DNA of 64,000 nt from an uncultured Collinsella sp. (GTDB lineage: Bacteria; Actinomycetota; Coriobacteriia; Coriobacteriales; Coriobacteriaceae). The position numbers and the translations under genes were made by a program. The stretch covers positions 248,001-312,000 of the forward strand of contig CAUBIC010000001.1 in assembly GCA_958435945.1 (NCBI GenBank). Direction: 5' to 3'. The notes under the pieces are model-generated. The model was not told the origin of the DNA. It ran no database searches and worked only from the letters and a program-made list of their open reading frames with translations. Shown piece after piece: positions 8,277 to 15,164 of the stretch; the first letter of the stretch is position 1; each line of letters begins with the position of its first letter.

Positions 8277-8723
8277 ATGACCGACACCGATCGCACGGCT
8301 CAGCTCGAGCGCGCCTGCTCGTATCTCAGGCGCATTCCGGCGTGGTATCTTGCCACGACCGATGCGAGCGACGGGCATCAGCCCCGCGTGAGGCCGTTTT
8401 CGTTTGCCATGGTCGATGATGGCAAGCTGTGGTTTTGCACGTCGCGCGACAAGGACGTGTGGGCGGAGTTGAGCGCGAATCCCAAGTTTGAGGTATCGGG
8501 CTGGAAGCCGGGGGAGTGCTGGATCGTGTTAACTGGCGAGGCCGCGCTCGAGGACGATGCATTCGTGAGCGACAAGGTGCGCCAAGCGGGCTTTAAGCAC
8601 ATGGTGGGCATTGGCGAGCAACACGATAGCGCCAACGATGGCCGCCTTGCATTCTTCTCGGTCCGCAACATCGCCGCACGGTTCTGCGATATCGACGGCA
8701 GCGAAGAGCGCCTCGAGCTCTAA
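8277..8723 (+). CDS. Pyridoxamine 5'-phosphate oxidase-like flavin protein (first paralogue)
   Basis: Encodes 148 residues of the split beta-barrel PPOX-like family, small cytoplasmic proteins that usually bind FMN, F420 or haem. The motif IPAWYLATTDASDGHQPRVR followed by PFSFAMVDDGKLWFCTSRDK is the cofactor-binding barrel strand pattern. It is too short and lacks the C-terminal signature for true PdxH. AAAGGGG precedes the ATG. Location right after an FMN-riboswitch-controlled riboflavin transporter suggests an FMN-dependent reductase or FMN-binding protein; the substrate is unknown. It shares about half its residues with the next gene, so the pair arose by tandem duplication. Confidence 0.82.
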   Translation: MTDTDRTAQLERACSYLRRIPAWYLATTDASDGHQPRVRPFSFAMVDDGKLWFCTSRDKDVWAELSANPKFEVSGWKPGECWIVLTGEAALEDDAFVSDKVRQAGFKHMVGIGEQHDSANDGRLAFFSVRNIAARFCDIDGSEERLEL

Positions 8724-8777
8724 TTTCCCAAATTGACTACCCATTCCAAAAAGACTGGTCAGGCGACAGGAGGAAAC

Positions 8778-9188
8778 GTGGACGGATTGAATACGGTGCT
8801 GGAGTATCTGACGTCGGTGCCGGCGTGGTATCTGGCGACGAGCGTGGGCGGGCAGCCGCATGTGCGTCCGTTCTCGTTTGCGCAGATTCAGGACGGCAAG
8901 CTGTGGTTTGTGACAGCGCGCACCAAAGATGTGTGGCAGGAGCTGCTGCAAAACCAGCGCTTTGAGGCCACGAGTTGGTGGCCGGGCCATGGTTGGTTGA
9001 TCCTGCGCGGGCGTGCGGGGCTGGAAGACCGGGCTTCGAGCGAAATGCGCGAGGCCGGATGGAAGCATCTTGAGCGCTTGAGCGAGCACTATGAGGGGCC
9101 TAACGACCCCGCGCTCGTCTTCTTTAGCGTCGAGGATCCTGAGGCATTTATCTGCAATCATGACGAATGGGTGCCGGTTGAGCTCTAG
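8778..9188 (+). CDS. Pyridoxamine 5'-phosphate oxidase-like flavin protein (second paralogue)
   Basis: Encodes 136 residues. Starts at GTG 8778, chosen because ACAGGAGGAAAC lies directly upstream and the paralogue begins at the same point; an in-frame TTG at 8733 has no ribosome binding site. The core SVPAWYLATSVGGQPHVRPF and FAQIQDGKLWFVTARTKDVW match the preceding protein almost word for word, and the C-terminal halves diverge (this copy has SWWPGHGWLILRGRAGLE). Expected to be a dimeric flavin-binding split barrel. Function unknown; co-location with riboflavin uptake is the only hint. Confidence 0.8.
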   Translation: MDGLNTVLEYLTSVPAWYLATSVGGQPHVRPFSFAQIQDGKLWFVTARTKDVWQELLQNQRFEATSWWPGHGWLILRGRAGLEDRASSEMREAGWKHLERLSEHYEGPNDPALVFFSVEDPEAFICNHDEWVPVEL

Positions 9189-9323
9189 CCAGCTGGCTCA
9201 TCCTAACAACTTAGTTTTCGCATGGGCGGACCCTGTGTTGCCCGGCACCGTAAGGAGTGCCGGTCAATACGGGGCCCGCTCTATTTGTCAATTCCTTCAA
9301 GCGAATGTGTCGGGAATGTTTCA

Positions 9324-9376
9324 ATGCATGAACATGCAAGCTATTTACGTATTCATGCATCTTTTGGTGCTAAAGT
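9324..9376 (+). promoter_or_regulatory. Candidate ArgR operator and extended -10 of argC
   Basis: ATGCATGAA (9324-9332) and TTCATGCAT (9352-9360) are a perfect 9-bp inverted repeat; each half resembles the CATGAATA arm of Gram-positive ARG boxes. An extended -10 TGCTAAAGT (9368-9376) follows directly, so a bound repressor would block the promoter. Repression by arginine-ArgR is inference from position and motif shape. Confidence 0.45.
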
Positions 9377-9445
9377 TTCAACCCACCTCATAATGACCGC
9401 TGCGAAATGCGCATCGGTGCATAAATCGCAGACAAGGAGTCTGAT

Positions 9446-10516
9446 ATGTCTTTGAAGGTTGGAATCGTCGGCGCGGCTGGATATGCCGGAGCCGAGCTCA
9501 TTCGCCTCGTACTCGGCCATCCCGAGTTTGAACTTGTTGCCATTACGTCCAACGCCGATGCCGGCCAGCCGCTGTCCGCAGTGTATCCGAGCTTTGCTGG
9601 CGTGAGCGATCTGGTTTTCACCACGCATGACGCCCCCGAGCTCAAAAGCTGCGATGCGGTTTTTCTTGCCGTGCCGCACACGGCTGCCATGGCGCAGGTG
9701 CCCGCGCTCCTTGCCGCGGGCGTTTCCTGCTTTGATCTTTCGGCCGATTACCGTCTGAGCGACCCGTCCGTCTTTGAGGCATGGTATGCCGCCGAGCACA
9801 CGAGCCCCGAGCTGCTCAAGACCCGCGCTTTTGGCCTGCCCGAGCTGTTCTGCCAGGACTTAGAGACCGCTGCTTCCAGCCATGCCGCCGGAAAGCCCGT
9901 TTTGGTCGCTTGCGCCGGCTGCTATCCCACCGCAACGAGCCTCGCTGCCGCTCCTGCCGTGCGTGCGGGCTGGATGGCAGAGAACGGCCCCGTAATCGTC
10001 GATGCCATTAGCGGCGTGACGGGCGCCGGTAAGTCCTGCAACGCCCGCACCCATTTTTGTAGCGCAGACGAGAACTTAGAGGCCTATGGCGTAGGCAAAC
10101 ATCGCCACACACCAGAGATCGAGCAGATTCTGGGTCTGACCGATCGTGTCGTCTTTACTCCGCACTTGGCACCGCTCAAGCGCGGCCTGCTTTCCACGGT
10201 GACGATGCCGCTCGCGCCGCGGGCTCTCGACACGTTGGCCCTTGAGGACGTTGTCGACCATTACAAGAAGTTCTACGCCGGTCGCACCTTTGTGCGCGTG
10301 CTCGATGCCGGCCAGCAGCCCAAGACGGCTGCGGTCGTCGGCACCAACGCTGCCCAGATCGGTCTTGCGCTCAACAAGCGCGCGGGCGTGCTGGTGGCGA
10401 CGGGTGCTATCGACAATCTGTGCAAGGGTGCAGCAGGCCAGGCGGTCCAGTGCGCCAACATCGTTTTTGGCTTTGACGAGCGACGAGGCTTGCCCACAGT
10501 GGCGTGCCCGGTGTAG
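9446..10516 (+). CDS. argC: N-acetyl-gamma-glutamyl-phosphate reductase
   Basis: Encodes 356 residues. Catalyses NADPH-dependent reduction of N-acetylglutamyl phosphate to the semialdehyde, third step of arginine synthesis. The N-terminal GIVGAAGYAGAELIRL is the NADP-binding glycine loop; VLVACAGCYPTATSL contains the catalytic cysteine; GKHRHTPEIEQIL carries the conserved histidines. AAGGAG precedes the ATG. First gene of argC-J-B-D. The putative ArgR site upstream and a hairpin downstream suggest control at initiation and possibly within the operon. Confidence 0.96.
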   Translation: MSLKVGIVGAAGYAGAELIRLVLGHPEFELVAITSNADAGQPLSAVYPSFAGVSDLVFTTHDAPELKSCDAVFLAVPHTAAMAQVPALLAAGVSCFDLSADYRLSDPSVFEAWYAAEHTSPELLKTRAFGLPELFCQDLETAASSHAAGKPVLVACAGCYPTATSLAAAPAVRAGWMAENGPVIVDAISGVTGAGKSCNARTHFCSADENLEAYGVGKHRHTPEIEQILGLTDRVVFTPHLAPLKRGLLSTVTMPLAPRALDTLALEDVVDHYKKFYAGRTFVRVLDAGQQPKTAAVVGTNAAQIGLALNKRAGVLVATGAIDNLCKGAAGQAVQCANIVFGFDERRGLPTVACPV

Positions 10517-10544
10517 CACATTCGATTGTTAACGATTTGGTAGT

Positions 10545-10626
10545 CGGGTATCGAGTTGGGCGCCACTTTTAAGCTGGTCTACTAATTGCGACCGGTATGG
10601 CGTGCCAGCCGATACCCGCTTTTTTA
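10545..10626 (+). terminator. Terminator or attenuator between argC and argJ
   Basis: CGGGTATCG (10545-10553) pairs with CGATACCCG (10610-10618), followed by CTTTTTTATTT. An inner stem GGCGCCA / TGGCGTGCC reduces the loop. It sits inside what looks like one operon, so it may partly attenuate argJBD rather than end transcription. Confidence 0.65.
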
Positions 10627-10651
10627 TTTGATATAGGGAGTCGTAGGGACG

Positions 10652-11920
10652 ATGAATACCGACCTGATTGATATTAAGATACGCGCCGTCAAGGGTGGCG
10701 TTACGGCAGCGGCCGGCTTTAAGGCCGCAGGCATCCATGCGGGATTCCGGAAGAATCCCGAGCGCTTGGACTATGCGCTCGTCGTGCCCGATAAGCCCTG
10801 TCCAGGCGCCGGCGTGTTTACGACCAACCGCTTTTGCGCGGCGCCCGTGCAGGTGAGCCGTGCCAACCTAGGCGGTGCGGACAAGGGCTATGGCATCATC
10901 GCCGGTATTTCAATCAACTCCGGCAACGCGAACGCCGCCACGGGCGAGACCGGCCTAGCCTGCGCCCGAGAGACATGCAACATCGCGTCGCAGGTCATCG
11001 GCTGTGAACTCCAGCAGATTCTAGTTGCATCCACAGGCGTGATCGGACAGATTCTGCCGATCGGCACGTTTGAGACGGCCGTTCCGTCCGCCTACGAGGC
11101 GCTCTCTGCCCATGGCGGTGCCGATGCGGCCCGTGCCATCATGACGACCGATACGCACTCCAAGGAGTATGCCGTTCGCTACCGCAGTGAGGCTGCGGGC
11201 CATGCGGGCAACGCCTATACGGTGGGCGGCATGTGCAAGGGCTCGGGCATGATCATGCCCAATATGGCCACCATGATCGCGGTCATTACTACCGATGCCC
11301 CCGTCGAGCCGGTGGCACTTCATGCCCTGCTGCTCTCGACCGTTAAGCAGACCTTCAATAAGGTGACGGTCGATTCCGATACCTCGACCAACGACACCTG
11401 CATCATGCTTGCTTCTGGCGCTGCTGCCGCTGATACCGAGGCTATCGTCGAGGGCACTGACGCCTTTGACGAACTGTCCTTTGCCGTGCACGAGGTGTGC
11501 GAGAGCCTGGCGCGCAACATTGCGGCCGATGGCGAGGGCGCGTCAAAGCTCGTGACGGTTAACGTCACCGGCGCCGCCAACGACGAGGAAGCCGATATCG
11601 CCGCCCGTGCCGTCGCCAACTCGCCGCTCGTCAAGACCTGCATCGCCGGCCACGACTGCAACTGGGGCCGCGTTGCCATGGCGCTCGGCAAGTGCGGCGT
11701 GAAGTTTCATCAGGAAGACGTTTCCATCGACATGATGGGCATGCCCGTCTGCCGCGATGGCCTGACCGTTCCCTTTGACGAGGACGAGGCCCTGCGACGT
11801 TTTGAGGCGCCTGAGATCGTGATCTCGGCCGACCTGGGTGCAGGCGACGCGGCAACGACCGTGTGGACCTGCGACCTCACGCACGAGTACATCTCCATCA
11901 ACGGCGACTACCGTTCCTAG
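10652..11920 (+). CDS. argJ: Bifunctional ornithine acetyltransferase / N-acetylglutamate synthase
   Basis: Encodes 422 residues, full length. Transfers the acetyl group from N-acetylornithine to glutamate and so closes the cyclic arginine pathway. The proprotein cleaves itself at the KGSGMIMPNMA|TM site; Thr207 becomes the nucleophile of the beta chain. TTNRFCAAPV, STGVIGQ (residues 127-133) and DTSTNDTC are the other conserved blocks. Because argJ is present, no argA or argE is needed, and none is seen. AGGGA motifs precede the ATG. Confidence 0.96.
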   Translation: MNTDLIDIKIRAVKGGVTAAAGFKAAGIHAGFRKNPERLDYALVVPDKPCPGAGVFTTNRFCAAPVQVSRANLGGADKGYGIIAGISINSGNANAATGETGLACARETCNIASQVIGCELQQILVASTGVIGQILPIGTFETAVPSAYEALSAHGGADAARAIMTTDTHSKEYAVRYRSEAAGHAGNAYTVGGMCKGSGMIMPNMATMIAVITTDAPVEPVALHALLLSTVKQTFNKVTVDSDTSTNDTCIMLASGAAAADTEAIVEGTDAFDELSFAVHEVCESLARNIAADGEGASKLVTVNVTGAANDEEADIAARAVANSPLVKTCIAGHDCNWGRVAMALGKCGVKFHQEDVSIDMMGMPVCRDGLTVPFDEDEALRRFEAPEIVISADLGAGDAATTVWTCDLTHEYISINGDYRS

Positions 11921-12000
11921 ATTCCAGGCACGCTGCGCATCTTGCCGCATTGCGGACAGTGAAGCACGGCGTGATAACGATACGAAAGACGAGGCAGATT

Positions 12001-12981
12001 ATGAAATTCGCACGCGATTGTCGTTCGAGCGAATCCAACGAAGCAACCGCGCAGCTGCTGTTCGAAGCGCTGCCGTGGATTAAAAACCTGACCGGCAAGA
12101 CGGTCGTTATCAAGTATGGCGGAGCGGCCATGGTCGATGAGCAACTGCGCCGCGACGTGATGAGCGACATCGTTTTGCTCAAGATTATCGGCATGCGCCC
12201 CGTCATCGTGCATGGCGGCGGCAAGGCCATCAACGAGGCGCTGAGCCATTACGATATTCCCGTCGAATTTAAGAATGGCCAGCGCGTGACCACGCCGGCA
12301 ACTATGGATATCGTGCGCGAGGTACTGGGCGGCAAGGTCAACCAGGAGCTGGTCGCTGCCATCAACCACCACGGCAACCTGGCCGTAGGCGTGTCGGGCA
12401 GCGATGCCGGCACGCTCATCGCCGAGCCGCTCGACCCCGAGCTCGGTCGCGTGGGCAAAGTGACGCACGTCAACACCGACTATATCGAGCGCTTGCTCGA
12501 TAGCGAGTACATCCCCGTCATCGCTACCGTCGCGGCAGGGGAGGACGGCGGCTTCTTCAACATCAACGCCGATACCGCCGCCGGTGCCGTTGCCGCGGCG
12601 CTCCACGCGCATAAGGCGATCTTTTTGACTGACGTCGACGGTCTGTACAAGGACTTTAGCAACAAGGACTCGCTTATCTCCAACCTAACGCTCGACGAGG
12701 TTAACGAGATGCTCTATGGCGGGGAGGTCGATAAGGGCATGATTCCCAAGCTGCGCGCGGCCGTCGATGCGCTTGCCGGTGGCGTATTCCGCGCCCACAT
12801 CATTAACGGTACCACGCCGCATTCGCTGCTGCTTGAGCTGCTGACCGATGCCGGCGTCGGTACCGTGATCCATTCCACCGAGACGGCCTACGAGTTTGAT
12901 ACGCACCCGCACCCGCTTTCGACCTTTGCGGCGCGCCTGACCGAGAACCTCGACGAGGTCGAGAAGCTCCAGACGGTCTAG
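12001..12981 (+). CDS. argB: Acetylglutamate kinase
   Basis: Encodes 326 residues, slightly longer than most. Phosphorylates N-acetylglutamate with ATP; usually the feedback-inhibited step when argJ is used. Visible motifs are VVIKYGGAAM (phosphate loop with catalytic lysine), VIVHGGGKAINEAL (N-acetylglutamate site) and FNINADTAAGAVAAAL / LTDVDGLYKD (nucleotide site) . The ATG at 12001 has GAGGCAG upstream; an open frame reaching back to 11863 overlaps argJ and is not coding. The N-terminal helix needed for arginine-sensitive hexamers (FARDCRSSESNEATAQLLFE-like) is present, so arginine inhibition is plausible. Confidence 0.95.
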   Translation: MKFARDCRSSESNEATAQLLFEALPWIKNLTGKTVVIKYGGAAMVDEQLRRDVMSDIVLLKIIGMRPVIVHGGGKAINEALSHYDIPVEFKNGQRVTTPATMDIVREVLGGKVNQELVAAINHHGNLAVGVSGSDAGTLIAEPLDPELGRVGKVTHVNTDYIERLLDSEYIPVIATVAAGEDGGFFNINADTAAGAVAAALHAHKAIFLTDVDGLYKDFSNKDSLISNLTLDEVNEMLYGGEVDKGMIPKLRAAVDALAGGVFRAHIINGTTPHSLLLELLTDAGVGTVIHSTETAYEFDTHPHPLSTFAARLTENLDEVEKLQTV

Positions 12982-13050
12982 CCGACCCGCGGTCGTCGCG
13001 TCCCTGCACCCATAGCCCTGCGCCGTACGGCGCCCAACGAAAGGCATCTC

Positions 13051-14334
13051 ATGTCACTTGCAACTCAGCAATCGCTCGAATCCCATTACGTTATGCATAC
13101 CTTTGGTCGCTCGCTGGTAGAGTTTGTCGAAGGTCACGGTATGAAGCTCATCGGTGACGATGGTCGTGAGTATCTCGACTTTCTCGCTGGTATCGGTGTG
13201 TGCAGCCTTGGCCACGGCAACCCTGCAGTGCTCTCGGCGCTCGAGGCTCAGACCAAAAAGCTTCTGCATGTGTCTAACTACTTCTACATCGAGCAGCGTG
13301 GACAGGTCGCGGCGCTGCTGTCCAAGCTTGCCAACGACGACGTAGATGGTGCGTGCGTGCTGGCCGATGCCATTGCCGCCGGCGATGAGACCACGGCCGC
13401 TGCGCTCGGTGCCCCGGCTGCGGACGAGCAGGTGTGGGAGACGTTCTTTGCCAATTCTGGTGCCGAAGCCAACGAGGGCTCGATGAAGCTTGCGCGTCTG
13501 TACGCCAAGCGTGCTGGTAACGGCGGCAACACCATCGTATGCATGCGCGGCGGCTTTCACGGTCGTACGCTCGAGACCATTGCCGCGACCATGCAGGATT
13601 GGCTGCAGGACAGTTTCCGCCCGCTGCCGGGTGGCTTTGTGGCCTGCGCACCCAACGATGTGGATGAGCTGCGTGCAATCTTTAAGCAGTTGGGCAGTGA
13701 AATCTGTGCCGTGATGCTCGAACCAATCCAGGGCGAGAGCGGTGTGCATCCCATGACCGAGGAGTTTATGGCTACGGCGCGCGACTTGGCGCACGAGGTG
13801 GGTGCCGTGCTTATTGCCGACGAGGTCCAGTGCGGAATCTTTCGTACGGGTAAGCCGTTTGCGTTCCAGACCTATGGCGTGGAGCCCGACATCATGAGCC
13901 TTGCCAAGGGCATTGCCGACGGTGTGCCTATGGGTGCCGTGGTGGCAAAGAAGGAAATCGCCGACGTCTTTAAGCCCGGCGATCATGGTTCGACCTTCGG
14001 TGGCAGCTGCTTGGCCATCGCGGCGTGTGCCGCGACGCTCTCCGCGCTTGTGCACGGCGATTATGCCGAGCATGCTGCCAAGGTTGGCGCCTATATGGAG
14101 CAGGCGCTGGCTAAGCTTCCGCATGTGGTAGAGGTGCGTGGTCGCGGCCTGATGCTCGGCTGCGATTTGGATGATGCCGCGGGTGATGCACATGACGTCG
14201 TGGCCCGTGCATTGGGGGCTGGTGCCGTGATCAACGCTACAGGCGCACATACGCTGCGCTTCCTTCCGCCGCTCGTGTGCGAGGAGACCGATGTGGACAG
14301 CCTGATCGAGATCCTGGCGGGTGTTTTGGCCTAA
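13051..14334 (+). CDS. argD: Acetylornithine aminotransferase
   Basis: Encodes 427 residues, class-III PLP aminotransferase. Converts N-acetylglutamate semialdehyde to N-acetylornithine with glutamate. Features: GIGVCSLGHGNP, the substrate/PLP loop FFANSGAEANEGSMKLAR, the aspartate motif IADEVQCGIFRTG, and the PLP lysine in SLAKGIADGVPMGAV. An insertion of about 25 residues (after KLANDDVDG, near residue 95) before FFANSGAEAN is unusual for the family. Last gene of the arginine cluster; argF and argR are not in the window. Confidence 0.94.
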   Translation: MSLATQQSLESHYVMHTFGRSLVEFVEGHGMKLIGDDGREYLDFLAGIGVCSLGHGNPAVLSALEAQTKKLLHVSNYFYIEQRGQVAALLSKLANDDVDGACVLADAIAAGDETTAAALGAPAADEQVWETFFANSGAEANEGSMKLARLYAKRAGNGGNTIVCMRGGFHGRTLETIAATMQDWLQDSFRPLPGGFVACAPNDVDELRAIFKQLGSEICAVMLEPIQGESGVHPMTEEFMATARDLAHEVGAVLIADEVQCGIFRTGKPFAFQTYGVEPDIMSLAKGIADGVPMGAVVAKKEIADVFKPGDHGSTFGGSCLAIAACAATLSALVHGDYAEHAAKVGAYMEQALAKLPHVVEVRGRGLMLGCDLDDAAGDAHDVVARALGAGAVINATGAHTLRFLPPLVCEETDVDSLIEILAGVLA

Positions 14335-14447
14335 CACGGCGCAATAACTTAATTTGGACCGGGTTCCGGACTGCGGACGTGCCATATGCGGCACGATTCA
14401 GCGGTCTGGAGCCCGTTTTGCTATCGATTCACCATGGCTGGGATAGG

Positions 14448-14671
14448 CCGTGTGCAAAAAGTGGCAAATATGAGTACGGGCACTAACTTCGTAACATATA
14501 AATTAGTTGTTTTTAGACGAGTTGGGCCACATATGTCCAGTTTTGTAGTTGGCAAATTGGCTTAACTGGACTATCGATCGTCGTTCTAATGCCGGATTTG
14601 CCTTTTATGACTTCGAAAACGCTGCTACTAAAAAGGTAGCAGTACTCATATTTGGCATTTTTTGCACACGG
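14448..14671. mobile_element. MITE-like element with 30-bp terminal inverted repeats
   Basis: Positions 14448-14477 and 14642-14671 are inverted copies matching at 28 of 30 bases; each begins CCGTGTGCAAAAA at the outer end and finishes with CAAATATGAGTAC inside. The 164-bp interior is AT-rich, has no gene, and includes a small hairpin CTGCTAC / GTAGCAG near the right arm. Non-coding interior plus matched ends fits a miniature inverted-repeat element; no clear target duplication is visible. Confidence 0.6.
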
Positions 14672-14692
14672 GTATTCGCCAAGGGTCCATTT

Positions 14693-14863
14693 CGCCGCCC
14701 GAGCCCCGCTTCGTCGCTCCGCTCCTCGCGTGCTGCGCTGGAAAACGCTTCGCGTTTCCTCAGCTCCGCACCCTGTCGGGTTCGAACCCCTCTGTGATGG
14801 GCCCAAAAAAGAAAGGCCCCCATAGCTGGGGGCCTATCAAATCAGTGGTGGGCGATGAGGGAT
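14693..14863. repeat. Tandem repeat unit 1 (with truncated tRNA-Val 3' end)
   Basis: Matches 14880-15049 over most of its length at an offset of 186-187 bp. On the minus strand the order is tRNA-Val 3' fragment (14846-14863), terminator (14805-14834), then a GC-rich segment containing GAAACGC/GCGTTT stems. Only the last ~18 bases of the tRNA gene are present, so this copy is a dead remnant. Confidence 0.85.
14805..14834 (-). terminator. Minus-strand terminator in repeat unit 1
   Basis: GGCCCCC / GGGGGCC stem with A6 on the plus strand, giving a U-tract on the minus-strand transcript. A near copy of the terminator of tRNA-Val. Confidence 0.75.
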
Positions 14864-14879
14864 GTCCGCGTGCGGCTGG

Positions 14880-15049
14880 CGCCGCCCGCGCCCCGCTTCG
14901 TCGCTCCGCTCCTCGCGTGCTGCGCTGGAAAACGCTTCGCGTTTCCTCAGCTCCGCACCCTGTCGGGTTCGAATCCCATGTACCAGGCACAAAAAAGAAA
15001 GGCCTCCATCACTGGAGGCCTAACAATTCAATGGTGGGCGATGAGGGAT
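14880..15049. repeat. Tandem repeat unit 2 (joined to intact tRNA-Val)
   Basis: Second copy of the 187-bp unit. The first ~90 bases are identical to unit 1 except for scattered changes; the terminator stem differs (GGCCTCCA instead of GGCCCCC) while keeping complementarity. It runs into the 3' end of the intact tRNA-Val gene. Confidence 0.85.
14991..15020 (-). terminator. Terminator of tRNA-Val
   Basis: Stem GGCCTCCA / TGGAGGCC with loop TCAC, and AAAAAAGAAA on the plus strand, i.e. a U-tract for minus-strand transcripts. Confidence 0.85.
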
Positions 15050-15107
15050 TCGAACCCCCAGCCTTGTGCGTGTAAAGCACCTGCGCTAACCGTTGCGCCA
15101 ATCGCCC
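15032..15107 (-). tRNA. tRNA-Val (anticodon UAC)
   Basis: Seventy-six bases including encoded CCA. Acceptor GGGCGAT pairs with ATCGCCC, the D-arm, anticodon loop TTTACAC (anticodon TAC) and T-loop GGTTCGAATCC are all in place. Confidence 0.96.
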
Positions 15108-15164
15108 GCAGGGACTGAGTATAGCGGAAACCCTGCGTGGTTCACCGCTAATTCATAACGAAAT

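Noticed and set aside
14846..15107. Functional att sites of a resident integrative element at tRNA-Val
   Set aside because: The copies are only 186 bp apart with no integrase, and the flanking terminator is duplicated too, so simple tandem duplication is more likely.
14662..15118. Small open frames in the 187-bp repeats (CCAGKRFAFPQLR-like peptides)
   Set aside because: They repeat because the DNA repeats; they run into tRNA and terminators and have no ribosome sites.
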